From Candidatus Obscuribacter sp. (GTDB lineage: Bacteria > Cyanobacteriota > Vampirovibrionia > Obscuribacterales > Obscuribacteraceae), in contig JADJQZ010000001.1 of the NCBI GenBank assembly GCA_016712465.1, positions 2,232,001 through 2,296,000 on the forward strand: a DNA stretch of 64,000 nt, read 5' to 3'. Of the stretch, positions 1-9,074 are shown piece by piece. The notes below the pieces were generated by a model that saw only the letters and a list, made by a program, of their open reading frames with translations, did no database searches and was not told the origin of the DNA. Positions within the stretch are counted from its first letter, which is position 1. The number at the start of each line of letters is the position of its first letter. Both the position numbers and the translations under genes were made by a program.

Positions 1-1
1 G

Positions 2-394
2 CGTGGTTTTGGTCGCATTGTCTGTGTTACTTCCCTGTCTATCATGGAACCCATCGCCGGACTGGCCGTCTCTAACGGCATTCGCTCAGCCGTCACGGCC
101 ATGCTCAAGACCCTGGCTGATGAAGTGGCCCCTGCCGGTGTCACCGTCAATTGCGTGGCTCCCGGCGCCATTGCTACCGAAAGGCTGGCCGACTTGATGG
201 AGGCTCGCATAGCCAGAAGCGGACAGAGCCGCGAAGACTATGAAAGAGACTATCTGAAGCAGATCCCGGCCGGACGTCTGGGAACGCCTGCGGAATTCGC
301 CAGCCTGGTAGCTTATCTTTGTTCCACCCAGGCTGCTTACGTGACCGGCTCCACCATCTGTGTGGACGGCGGCAAGCGGCGCAGCACCTACTAA
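2..394 (+). CDS. SDR-family oxidoreductase, 3' part (5' end outside window)
   Basis: The frame is open from the first bases of the window (RGFGRIVCVTS, a typical SDR beta-strand 5 region) and ends at TAA 392-394, so the N-terminal NAD(P)-binding half lies upstream. The C-terminal SDR signature is clear: VTVNCVAPGAIATERL, then GTPAEFASLVAYLCS and YVTGSTICVDGG. Where classical SDRs carry the catalytic YxxxK this protein reads LAVSNGIRSAV, so the Tyr is replaced. This matches the known BKR-like SDR subgroup (L.LSN..R pattern), annotated as 3-oxoacyl-ACP reductase-like but lacking a perfect catalytic tetrad. The substrate cannot be stated. A dehydrogenase-like gene follows on the same strand after 44 bp. 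Confidence 0.85.
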   Translation, partial: RGFGRIVCVTSLSIMEPIAGLAVSNGIRSAVTAMLKTLADEVAPAGVTVNCVAPGAIATERLADLMEARIARSGQSREDYERDYLKQIPAGRLGTPAEFASLVAYLCSTQAAYVTGSTICVDGGKRRSTY

Positions 395-438
395 ATTTGC
401 TATCATTTCAGCTGTTATAGTTTTTGCCGGGGTGAAAC

Positions 439-1606
439 GTGAAGTATTTAGTGCTCGGGGCAGGCAAGATGGGCTACGCCGTAGCCTATGACTTGATTCG
501 TTCGGCTAAAGTCGACAAGGTAGTACTCACCGACATCGACGAGAGTCATGTGAAAGCTACTGCCGATCGCCTCAATGACCCTAAGGTAGTGCCGGCTCGT
601 CTGGATGTCACCAATGAAAGAGAACTGGGTCAGCTCATGGAAGAAGTGGATGTAGCAATTAGCTGCGTCACTTATGAGCACAATTACGAACTGGGCCAAA
701 ATGGCCCTTTCCACGCGCACGCACTTCGTCGATCTGGGCGGCAATGAAGAAATTGTCGCCCGGCAATTCAATCTGGATGAACTGGCGCGGGAGCGCGGCG
801 TCACCGTTATTCCCGACGCCGGTCTGGCACCGGGGATGGTATCGCTTCTGGCCGTCAGTGCGGCCGACAGCCTGGATGAAGTCTACGATATTCGCATGCG
901 TGTAGGCGGCTTGCCTGTGGAGCGAGAGGTGAGCTCCCTTGGTTATGCCCAGGTCTTCTCCATCGATGGTTTGATCAACGAATATTATGAAAACTGCACC
1001 GTCATCCGCGACGGACGCCTGGTGCAAGTGCCGTCCCTGTCCGAAGTGGAAGAAATTGAATTTCCCAAACCCTTTGGGGTAATGGAAGCTTTCAATACGG
1101 CGGGCGGCACCTCCACCCTGCCGCAAACTTATCTGTCCAGGGTGCAACACCTCGACTACAAAACCATTCGTTATCCGGGCCATATGAAAGCCATGCTCAC
1201 CTTGAAGGAACTGGGCTTGATGGATAAGGAGCCTATAAAAGTCGGCGGCAAAAATATCGTGCCCCGCCAGGTGTTGCACTCGCTGCTTTCCGCTAAGCTG
1301 CCGGCAAACGAGCCCGACGTAGTGCTCTTGCGGGTAAGTGTGAGTGGGCTGCGCAGCGGCAAGCCGGTGCAGCTTGTCTTTGATTGTATCGACTACGCCG
1401 ATCAGGCGGTGGGTTTGTCGGCCATGATGCGCATGACGGCTTTCCCGGCTTCCATCGTGGCCCAGATGATCGCCCGGGGCGATATCAATAAACGGGGTGT
1501 GCTCAGGCAGGAGCAGGCCGTACCCACCCGGCTCTTCCTCACCGAAATGGACGGTCGGGGCATCAATCTGAAGATGATCGAGCGCAGCCCGGCTCTGAAA
1601 AACTAA
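439..1606 (+). CDS. Saccharopine dehydrogenase-like protein (frameshifted)
   Basis: The N-terminus reads KYLVLGAGKMGYAVAYDL, a Rossmann dinucleotide-binding motif, and the rest resembles the saccharopine dehydrogenase/Lys9-like family (GLAPGMVSLLA, then a long catalytic domain). GTG at 439 is the start. The frame is broken at the GGG run 693-695: reading one G fewer gives continuous protein (YEL-AKMALSTRTHFVDLGG) to the stop at 1606, about 388 aa, a normal length for the family. The break is therefore one extra G, either real or a sequencing indel. Members reduce or oxidise saccharopine, or act as carboxynorspermidine or other amino-acid dehydrogenases; the substrate here is not known. Confidence 0.8.
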
Positions 1607-1704
1607 TTTTCGGATACTCCGATTTAATGTCCACAATTTCTTGTCCGGCGTATAGAAACCGGCACAAGCGTTGCGGGATACTAATTAGTACTAGGAGTTC
1701 ATCC

Positions 1705-2253
1705 ATGATTGCCGATATGTCTCATGCCGCCCATCGATCAGCCTCCTCTGCCGGCAATGATCATGGCGACAGGGAGCTGAAAACGCCGGCCGTCTTTGAT
1801 GGTTTGGGCGGATTTAGAGACCTGCTTGACCGGCGGGATGTGGCGCCACAAGGCAAGGACAACAATCTGGAATGGAACACCGACATTCGCCAGGCCATGA
1901 AAAGTGCCAGAGAGCAGGGTCTTCCCCTGGTTATGCATTTCACCCTGGCTAAGGAAGGTTCTTGCGATTGGTGCACGGCTTTCGATAAACAGCTGGCCGA
2001 TCCCAGTCTCAAAAGCTTGCAAGATAAGGCTGTTTTCCTGCGCATCCCCGTGGATCCGGATAAAGTCACAGATGGCAGCCGCCTGGCGGAGATAATGAAA
2101 ATTCAGGGCTATCCGACTATTTCCGTAGTCAATATAGGCAATGCCGGCGTAAATGAATTGCGCCGCATGAGCGGCTATCAGACGAGCGGCAATCTGAAGG
2201 CAAAACTGGAAGATACTTTCAGACCGGGCGCGGAAGCCATGACCCTGGTTTAA
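1705..2253 (+). CDS. Thioredoxin-fold protein with CDWC motif
   Basis: I chose ATG 1705 because AGGAG (1693-1697) sits 7 bases upstream; an in-frame ATG at 1627 has no such site and would add a low-complexity tail. The 182-aa product has a charged N-terminal 55 residues, then a thioredoxin fold: PLVMHFTLAKEG followed by CDWC (Cys87, Cys90), and a cis-Pro region IQGYPTISVVN. The CxxC motif and the spacing fit the thioredoxin_7/DUF255-like group of thiol-disulfide proteins. There is no signal peptide, so a cytoplasmic redox role is likely. It lies between the saccharopine dehydrogenase-like gene and an M20 peptidase, without an obvious shared pathway. Confidence 0.75.
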   Translation: MIADMSHAAHRSASSAGNDHGDRELKTPAVFDGLGGFRDLLDRRDVAPQGKDNNLEWNTDIRQAMKSAREQGLPLVMHFTLAKEGSCDWCTAFDKQLADPSLKSLQDKAVFLRIPVDPDKVTDGSRLAEIMKIQGYPTISVVNIGNAGVNELRRMSGYQTSGNLKAKLEDTFRPGAEAMTLV

Positions 2254-2345
2254 GAATTTCCCGCCTTCGCCGTTGCCAGGGCTCTGGCCAAGCGGTGATA
2301 ATTGCTCCCTGTAATAAGAGAGGCTGCTTTCAGCGGGGGCGATCA

Positions 2346-3715
2346 ATGCAAACTGAGCAAACTGAAGTTCAAGATGTCCTGACCTTTGCCGACAAAACCA
2401 GAAGTGATTACGAAAAGACTCTCAAGGCTTTCGTAGATCTGGCTTCCGTCAGCATGGAGCCGGAGCGCCGCCCCGAAATTGATGCCACGGCTGAGATGGG
2501 TGCCAAACTGCTCAAATCCATGGGTGCTGCCGCCGAGGTGGTGAAGACGGCCGGCTATCCGATTGTGATGGGAGAATTTCACCGCGGCAGTCAGTACCCC
2601 ACCGTCACCGTCTACAACCATCTTGATGTGCAACCGGCCCTGGCCAGTGAATGGAACTCGCCGCCCTTTGATATGCAAATTGAAAACGGCGTCTACAGAG
2701 GGCGTGGCACCACCGACGATAAGGGCCCGGCCCTGGCCGTCTTGAATGCCGCCCACTATGCCCATAATCAGGGGCTGCCCATCAATATCAAATTTATCTG
2801 GGAACTGGAAGAGGAAATCGGTTCACCTTCCTTCGATCAGTTTCTCAAAGACAATCTGGGCAAACTCTCCACTAGTTCCGTGGTGGTCTCCGATACCATC
2901 TGGGTATCCCGCGAAAGACCGGCTATTCCTTACGGACTGCGTGGTCTTCAGGCCGTCTTGATTCGCCTCAAGACCGGTGTCAAAGACGTCCATTCCGGCA
3001 CCACCGGCGGTCTGGCCCGCAACCCCATCGGCGAGATGGCCCAGCTTTTGAACAGCATTTACGATGCTAAAACCGGCGAGGTGAAAATTCCCGGTTTTTA
3101 CGACAAAGTTAAACCTGTGGACCAGGACGAACTGGATAACTTCGTGGCCTCCGGCTTCACCGTGGCTAATTTCAAGTGCGCCCATGAACTGACCCATACC
3201 CGCACGGAAGATGCCCGGGATGGTGCCCGCCGCATCTGGGCTCATCCTACTTTCGAGGTGCATGGTATCACCGGCGGTTATGCCGGTCCGGGCGTCAAAA
3301 CCATCGTGCCCTATCAATGTGAGGCCAAAGTCAGCATGCGTCTGGTGCCTGATCAGGACCCGGAAGCTACCTTCAATTTGCTCAAAGAATTCGTGGAGAA
3401 GCAGGGGATTTCCAGGTTTTGAAGGAAGGCAGCCTGAAGCCATTTCTGGGTGAGTTTCGGGGGGCCTTTGCCGAAGCGGCTAAAGCGGCCATGCAGTCGG
3501 CCTTCGGTGTGGAACCGGCCTTTACCCGCGAAGGCGGTTCCATCGGTGCCGTGGTCAGCATGCAAGATAGGCTGGATGTACCGATTACTTTTCTGGGGCT
3601 GTCTTTGCCGGAACACGGTTACCACGCCATAAACGAAAACTTCGACTGGCAGCAGGCCCGGGGCGGCATGGCCATGTTCGTGGAGTACTTCAAGCGGCTT
3701 TCAGCAATTAAGTAA
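2346..3715 (+). CDS. M20-family dipeptidase (frameshifted)
   Basis: This is a zinc-dependent M20/M25/M40 metallopeptidase. Visible family motifs are VYNHLDVQPA (metal His-x-Asp), GRGTTDDKGP (bridging Asp region), WELEEEIGSP (catalytic Glu-Glu) and GGSIGAVVSMQ near the C-terminus, with a final metal His in LPEHGYHAINE. ATG 2346 follows a G-rich Shine-Dalgarno-like stretch. The frame breaks at the GGGG run 3404-3407: one added G joins EKQG to DFQVLKEGSLKPF and continues to TAA at 3715, about 456 aa, the usual length. Members cleave dipeptides or related amides. The break looks like a homopolymer indel because both halves are well conserved. Confidence 0.85.
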
Positions 3716-3795
3716 GCTTTTGGGGAACAATAGACTCGCAGGTGCGTCTTTACAACTCCCGGGTCTATTCTGTCTTCATCAAAGCGAGCATAGTT

Positions 3796-4821
3796 GTGAA
3801 ATCGTTAGAGCGGCAAAGGTCTAAGACTGACGCCCCGGGTCGCATGCTAGAACCGGCGCTTTTGGTCTGGGCCCTTTGCCTGCTTCTGGCGGCTGCTCCC
3901 CCGGCCCAGGCTCGTTCTTCCGTGCAGAGTCTCTATAAGGAAGCCCTGGCTCTCTACGAAGCGGGAAACAGCGCCGCCGCTTACGAGAAGTTCCGGGTGC
4001 TGGCTGCAAACCAGCCGGAAAATGCCCGTCTCAAATACTTGATGGGCAATTGTCTGGTCAAGCAGGGGCGTGTCAGGGAAGGGCTCACTTGCTTTCGCAG
4101 CGCCCTCAGCATGGGTAATGATCCGGTTACGGAGATTCACGCCTTCAAGGCTATTCAGCTCTGGCAGGGGCAGGTGCAAAACGAAGCCCTGGCAGCGGCT
4201 GCCCCCGCCAGAGCGGAGACGCCCTTCTTTATGAGCACGACGCCCCCTAAAGTTTTGACTGAGCAACTGCGTGAAAGACGAGATTTGCTGGCTAACCGCA
4301 GGGAGGCTCGTCTCAAGGATCTGAAGGATACTTTTGAGGGGCAGATGGCTGCAATTGATCGCCATCTTGCTCAAGATATCGCCGCTACGCCCCGTACCAT
4401 TTTGATGGGAAACATTAGAGTAACCAATCCCGACTACCAGAACACAGTGAAAAATCTCAGGGCTGAGGCTGAAAGACGCAAGACCTATTTGACCGAACTC
4501 TACGATAAAGAGGTGAGGGAAGCCCAGGGCTGGTTCGATAAACAATTGAGCGGTCTGAACGGCACCGGCGAGTCTCTCTCTTCTCAGTTTGCGGAAAAGT
4601 CCGGCGTGGTCAAGGCCGTGCCTCTTGGTTCCGGGCTCTATGTGCGCAATTATGTAAATTTCGCCGGCTCCAATGACGAGGTTTCTATGGATGACGCCAC
4701 ACCGCCGCCGGTGGCATTGACGGCCGTCGCTAAGAAATTAAATGCTGAAAGAAAGGGGCAGAAAAAGACTCTTCCGGCTGCTTCCAATCGCTCCAGTTTG
4801 CCGAAAGCAGGGACAAGATGA
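3796..4821 (+). CDS. Exported TPR-containing protein
   Basis: A basic N-region and a hydrophobic stretch ending in APPAQA-RS form a signal peptide. TPR-like helical repeats follow (SLYKEALALYEAGNSAAAY, ARLKYLMGNCLVKQGRVREG), then a charged, probably coiled-coil segment rich in Arg, Lys and Glu, and a basic C-terminus. The start is uncertain: GTG 3742, GTG 3796 and ATG 3844 are all in frame, and none has a strong ribosome site; 3796 gives a signal peptide with a positive n-region. The stop overlaps the next start by four bases (ATGA at 4818), so this gene and the VWA protein gene are translationally coupled. No enzymatic function can be inferred. Confidence 0.7.
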   Translation: MKSLERQRSKTDAPGRMLEPALLVWALCLLLAAAPPAQARSSVQSLYKEALALYEAGNSAAAYEKFRVLAANQPENARLKYLMGNCLVKQGRVREGLTCFRSALSMGNDPVTEIHAFKAIQLWQGQVQNEALAAAAPARAETPFFMSTTPPKVLTEQLRERRDLLANRREARLKDLKDTFEGQMAAIDRHLAQDIAATPRTILMGNIRVTNPDYQNTVKNLRAEAERRKTYLTELYDKEVREAQGWFDKQLSGLNGTGESLSSQFAEKSGVVKAVPLGSGLYVRNYVNFAGSNDEVSMDDATPPPVALTAVAKKLNAERKGQKKTLPAASNRSSLPKAGTR

Positions 4822-5897
4822 GCCGAGACTTTTGCTGGTCTTTCCGCTTCTTTAATCCGGCTGCCGTCTCTTTTCTTATGCTTTTGTTTTTGCCCATTGC
4901 CTGTGAGGGGCGGGAAGCTTCTCAGCGTTTGAGGCTGAGCGGCCATGTGGATGAACTGGCACGGTTCTGCTCCCTGGCCGGTTTGACCCTGGATGCCAGC
5001 GGCCGCAAAGTCATGCTGGTGAGAGCCGGCTCCACTGGTTACTACAGCGGTGTTCTGGTGGGTGACGGGGTTGAGAAAGTGAGCCTGGTCGGCCAGGTTC
5101 TCACTATCAATTTGAAGCGGGGCGCCCAGGTTTTTCAGGCCAGTATCCCCATTAAATTAAGTGCCCTGAACAGTGCTCCCGACACTTTCCAGAGCCCGAA
5201 GGAAAATACTAATGCCGTCAAACTCAAGGCGGCAGTCAAACTTGATGAGCAAAAATTGTTGCAGTTGCTTTCGCCCTATCGCATTGTCTGTATCCTGGAC
5301 CGCTCCGACTCCATGGATGGGGGCTTAGGCTTAGGTCCGCAGGATGTTTCTCGTTGGACCTGGTGCCGGGAGCAATTGCAGGATCTGACCGGCTTCCTGA
5401 AAGAGCGAGGTCAACTGAATGAACTGGATAAGCTTTCCCTGGTTACGTTCAACGAGAGTTTTGAGGAGTATCCCATCGATGGTCTCAAGGCTCTGGAGAG
5501 CGCTTTTAATTCCGTGGTGCCGGAAGGTGCCACCAATTTGTATGCCCCGCTCAAGCATGTACTGGATTGCCATCTGAAGAGCCCGGCCGGGCGTCCCTTA
5601 CTGGTTCTGGTCTTAACCGACGGCGGTGCCAATCGCGGCGCTTCCCTGCCCGACTTATTAGTGGAGACGGCTAATAGAAGCGCAAGAGAGGGCCCGGCTG
5701 TCACGGTTTGCTTCTTTGAGATAGGTAAGAGCTCCGGCTCGGGGCTCCTATCGGCTCTTGACCAGGGCCTGGTCAGCCGCGGTGCCGCCCGGGACATCGT
5801 TTATCTGGAGAGTTTCGAGAAGCTTCTGGAATTGGGGCTGAAGCAGTCTTTGCTGGATGCGGTCAGCCGTCAGGGAAAGTTCTCGGGGCAGCTTTAG
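4818..5897 (+). CDS. Exported von Willebrand factor A domain protein
   Basis: A 359-aa protein with an N-terminal hydrophobic signal segment (VSFLMLLFLPIACEG), a predicted beta-rich region to about residue 145, and a VWA domain. The MIDAS metal site is intact: ILDRSDSMDGG gives D161-x-S163-x-S165, followed by GATNLYAPL (Thr) and LVLVLTDGGANRG (Asp). VWA domains bind divalent metal and mediate protein-protein contact. The ATGA overlap with the upstream TPR gene suggests that the two products act together outside the cytoplasmic membrane. Similar TPR/VWA pairs occur in Bat operons, but no other Bat gene is present here. Confidence 0.8.
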   Translation: MSRDFCWSFRFFNPAAVSFLMLLFLPIACEGREASQRLRLSGHVDELARFCSLAGLTLDASGRKVMLVRAGSTGYYSGVLVGDGVEKVSLVGQVLTINLKRGAQVFQASIPIKLSALNSAPDTFQSPKENTNAVKLKAAVKLDEQKLLQLLSPYRIVCILDRSDSMDGGLGLGPQDVSRWTWCREQLQDLTGFLKERGQLNELDKLSLVTFNESFEEYPIDGLKALESAFNSVVPEGATNLYAPLKHVLDCHLKSPAGRPLLVLVLTDGGANRGASLPDLLVETANRSAREGPAVTVCFFEIGKSSGSGLLSALDQGLVSRGAARDIVYLESFEKLLELGLKQSLLDAVSRQGKFSGQL

Positions 5898-5974
5898 TAG
5901 AAGCCCCATTGCACTTGCCCGGTCCTCAATTATGATGGGTTCACCCCTGAGACAAAGAAACCTATTCCATTTCC

Positions 5975-7372
5975 ATGTTGCCGGAAGCTGCTCATTTTAG
6001 TGGTTTAAAAAGCGAGCCCCTGGCGGCTGCGTCCGCTCCTGCTCTGGGTCTTTCCTTGCAGGAAAGGAACCGCGGCAAAGAGAACGAGAACATTCTGGTA
6101 CAGGGGAAAGAGGCGCTCACCGGCTGGCTTTCTGACCTGGAAATCGACTCCAAAACCGTTGCTCTCACTGGCGCTGCTCTGGTGGGCGCCGCCTGCCTCT
6201 ATCGTAGCGGCATGGTGACCGGTCTTTTGCGTTCTCAGTCTTTTGAAGTCCTGGCCGGTACAGGCAGTAAACAACTGTCCATGAGAAGCTCCGGACTGGC
6301 CTCGCTTTCCACCCACGAAATTCTTAGCGGCGGAAAGCTGACTGCCCTGGAATTGAATCGAGCCATGCCCTCCATGGAGCGCATGATCTGGGCCAGTCGC
6401 ACCCCCTTGTTTGATGTCGACCGGGCCATTCGTTTTGGTGCCGAGGTGCAAGGCAGTGTCAGACCGTATTATGGCGGCTTGCGGAAGGCCTATCAGCCCC
6501 TCAGTCCATGGACTACGGAATCGGCACTGGAAGGTCGGGAGGGCTACCGCCACCTCAGTGCGCAGGTGGATAAGGTTGTGCCGGTTTTGCAGAAGCAGGT
6601 AAACAAGCTGGCTGATGAGTTTGGCTATCCCCATCCTCGTCTCAAGATTAAGTGGACGGGAGGCGAGGACAGAGGCGCTTTCATACCGGGTACCGGCGAT
6701 CTGGAGCTGAATGTGCGGGAATTATTGCGTCCCACCACCAGGCTGCCGGAGGTGCTCTTTCATGAGTCTACCCATGCGGAGCAGAGCTGCCTGATTGTCA
6801 GAGGTCTGGCCGATAAATTGTCTATAGGGGCCAAGGCTAGCCCGGAACAAATGGCGGTCTTGAAGAAGAAGCTGGCCGAGTCTACGGGTACAGGCTTTGA
6901 GGATGACTATTTGAAAGAAGTTTTGCAACTGCGGGCCGGTCGGCGCCTGACCGAGGAGCAACTTGAACGTGCCGATGAGCTGGCCCTTAGCTTCGCCCGC
7001 GATAAACAAAAGGCACCCGGCTACAATGTGGAGAAATTCGAGTCCCGTGTGCAGATGCTGAAAGACCTCGATGCCAATGGCTTTCACGGCTTCTTCCAGC
7101 AGCACGGTCCGCTTTTGAACAGCACAAATTTCAGGCGTCTGCCTCTGTCCGTCAAAGAGAGCGTCAGGCAGTTAAACAGTGGTGCCGAATTGGGCGCGCA
7201 GGCTCAGACCGTTGCCGGTGCCGATATGAGGAAGCTTCTTGCCAATGAAATTGGCGCCGTTCATAAGATACAGAAGCGCAACTATCTGGCTTATCGTCTG
7301 CAATTACACGAACTGGAGGCTTTTGCCGCCGGTGAGAATGCCGGCGGCTGGCGTATATTGTCGAGGCTTTAA
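5975..7372 (+). CDS. Protein with HExxH motif, function unknown
   Basis: A 465-aa protein that I do not recognise as a named family. It has no classical signal peptide. A small hydrophobic segment (VALTGAALVGAACLYRSG) lies near residue 70. LFHESTHAEQ places an HExxH motif at residues 263-267, preceded by a region (IPGTGDLELN) typical of the beta-strand before a metallopeptidase active-site helix, so zinc peptidase activity is plausible. The C-terminal 150 residues are helical. The stop at 7372 directly abuts the stop of the convergent ligase gene. It could be a secreted effector, but there is no direct evidence. Confidence 0.6.
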   Translation: MLPEAAHFSGLKSEPLAAASAPALGLSLQERNRGKENENILVQGKEALTGWLSDLEIDSKTVALTGAALVGAACLYRSGMVTGLLRSQSFEVLAGTGSKQLSMRSSGLASLSTHEILSGGKLTALELNRAMPSMERMIWASRTPLFDVDRAIRFGAEVQGSVRPYYGGLRKAYQPLSPWTTESALEGREGYRHLSAQVDKVVPVLQKQVNKLADEFGYPHPRLKIKWTGGEDRGAFIPGTGDLELNVRELLRPTTRLPEVLFHESTHAEQSCLIVRGLADKLSIGAKASPEQMAVLKKKLAESTGTGFEDDYLKEVLQLRAGRRLTEEQLERADELALSFARDKQKAPGYNVEKFESRVQMLKDLDANGFHGFFQQHGPLLNSTNFRRLPLSVKESVRQLNSGAELGAQAQTVAGADMRKLLANEIGAVHKIQKRNYLAYRLQLHELEAFAAGENAGGWRILSRL

Positions 7373-8959
7373 TTAAGCCAGCACCTTCTTGTCGATTTTG
7401 CCGGTATTAGTACGGGGCAACTGGCTGTTCTTGCTATAGAAGACCCATTCCATGGGGCGCAACTCGCGCTTCAGGTTGGTCTGGCAAAACTCGCGCAGAG
7501 CTTCTTTCAATTTGCCATGGGCAGCTTTTCTGGCTTCTTCGTCGCCCTCCAGACCTTGCGATAGGTCACCGTCGGTGGTGACGATATGGGCTTTCACAAT
7601 TTGACCGAGTTTGCTGTGAGCCACACCGATGATGGCTACTTCTTTCACCAGGGGGCATTGTCTGAGCACGCCTTCCACTTCGGCGGGAAAGACTTTGTTG
7701 CCGGCCACAATAATCATTTCTTTGTTGCGACCAAGCACATAAAGATAACCATCTTTCATGTAGCCGATGTCGCCGGTTTTGTAGCCGCCGTCTTGTATGA
7801 CCCTGGCCGTCTCTTCCGGTTGTCCGATATAGCCGAGCATGAGGGTGGGACCGCAGATAACTATTTCGCCTTCTACACCTTCCGGCAGAGGCTCTACCGG
7901 CTTGCCATCTTCGGCTGTCAGAGGCAATATCTTAATTTGGCAGGAGGGCACCACTTTGCCTACGGACTGCGGCGGACCCACCAGGTTGACGGCGATGATC
8001 TTTGATTCGGTGGAGCCATAGCCGTTATTCAAGCGGCGCTGATACTTCTTCTCGAATTCTTCTGCCAGAGAAAGAGGCAATGGCGCCCCACCGCAAAGCA
8101 AGACCCGGGCATTTTGCAGGTCGATGGCGCCCTCGGGCAGGGTAAGAATGGCACCATATATGGTGGGTACCCCCACCAGAAACTCCGGCTTAAATTGGTT
8201 GTTGGCTTTGATGATGCCCTCGATGGTCATCTCCGACATAACTATGGTTGTCTGTTTGAGAAGGGCCGCTAAAGAAACTTCCAGCCCCAGCACATGGCTC
8301 AAGGGTACGGGCAAAACTACTTTGTAGCCGGGTTCGAGGGCGGCCATGTCGGCCAGTTCTTTGATATTGGCTGCCAGTGAAGCCAGGTCGTGCAGGGCAC
8401 CTTTGGGCATGCCCGTAGTGCCGGATGTAAGAATGAGGAAGGCCGGCTTCGCTAAACTTTCGTAGTCGCAGTTGCCACCGTCTCTGGTGCTTTCCTGCTG
8501 GCTCTCGATTTTGTTCAGACTTTCCATGGCAATGCCTGATCCTGAAAGCTCGCCTTTGAGAGCTGCGAAATCTTTGTGCAAGCTCTCAAGGCTCAAGACC
8601 ACTTTCGCCTTAAGCTTGCGGGCTATGTTGACCAGTTCTCCTTGCGTAAGGCGAAAATCAACCGGCGCGGCCAGGGCCCCCAGGCGAAAAGTTGCCAGGA
8701 TTGCCGCTAGAAGTTCGGGGGTGTTGCTGGAAAGGAAGACCACCGGGTCGTCTGCTTTGATGCCCAGATTTTTCAGGAGAGTTTCGGCCTTGTTTATGAG
8801 GCTTGCAAACTCGGCAAAGCTGTATTCCACATCTCCGCCGGCTTTTGTGTAAATGACGGCTTTGTGGGGAATTTTGCAGTCGGGATTGACCAGTGCGCCC
8901 ACAAGAGTTTCCAGTGCGGCGCCGGCGCCGTCCTTTACATTCACGCTATCTGCTTTCAT
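7373..8959 (-). CDS. AMP-dependent acyl-CoA synthetase/ligase
   Basis: A 528-aa member of the ANL adenylating superfamily. The P-loop-like motif ILTSGTTGMPKGA, the NGYGSTESK motif, the YKTGDIGYM and YVLGRNKEMIIVAG hinge motifs and a C-terminal NTGKIDKK with the conserved catalytic Lys are all present. Such enzymes activate a carboxylic acid as an acyl-adenylate and usually transfer it to CoA; fatty acids are the commonest substrates, but the specificity cannot be read here. It is a single gene, convergent with the upstream HExxH gene and divergent from the RNase J-like gene, so no pathway is implied by its neighbours. Confidence 0.88.
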   Translation of the reverse strand: MKADSVNVKDGAGAALETLVGALVNPDCKIPHKAVIYTKAGGDVEYSFAEFASLINKAETLLKNLGIKADDPVVFLSSNTPELLAAILATFRLGALAAPVDFRLTQGELVNIARKLKAKVVLSLESLHKDFAALKGELSGSGIAMESLNKIESQQESTRDGGNCDYESLAKPAFLILTSGTTGMPKGALHDLASLAANIKELADMAALEPGYKVVLPVPLSHVLGLEVSLAALLKQTTIVMSEMTIEGIIKANNQFKPEFLVGVPTIYGAILTLPEGAIDLQNARVLLCGGAPLPLSLAEEFEKKYQRRLNNGYGSTESKIIAVNLVGPPQSVGKVVPSCQIKILPLTAEDGKPVEPLPEGVEGEIVICGPTLMLGYIGQPEETARVIQDGGYKTGDIGYMKDGYLYVLGRNKEMIIVAGNKVFPAEVEGVLRQCPLVKEVAIIGVAHSKLGQIVKAHIVTTDGDLSQGLEGDEEARKAAHGKLKEALREFCQTNLKRELRPMEWVFYSKNSQLPRTNTGKIDKKVLA

Positions 8960-9074
8960 AGTTAACTGCTTTCAACCCTCTTGCCGATTTGCATAGATCT
9001 TAACTGGATTGCGGTTAGAATTGTTGGGCATGCAAACACTTTAGCAACTCCTGGCCAGTCATCGGGGTCCCGTC

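Noticed and set aside
668..1636. A 322-codon minus-strand frame opposite the saccharopine dehydrogenase-like gene
   Set aside because: It is rich in His and Gln with no recognisable motif, and the plus strand encodes a conserved family over the same bases.
5975..7372. The HExxH protein as a second polymorphic toxin
   Set aside because: There is no immunity-like gene beside it and no trafficking domain; the metal motif alone is not enough.
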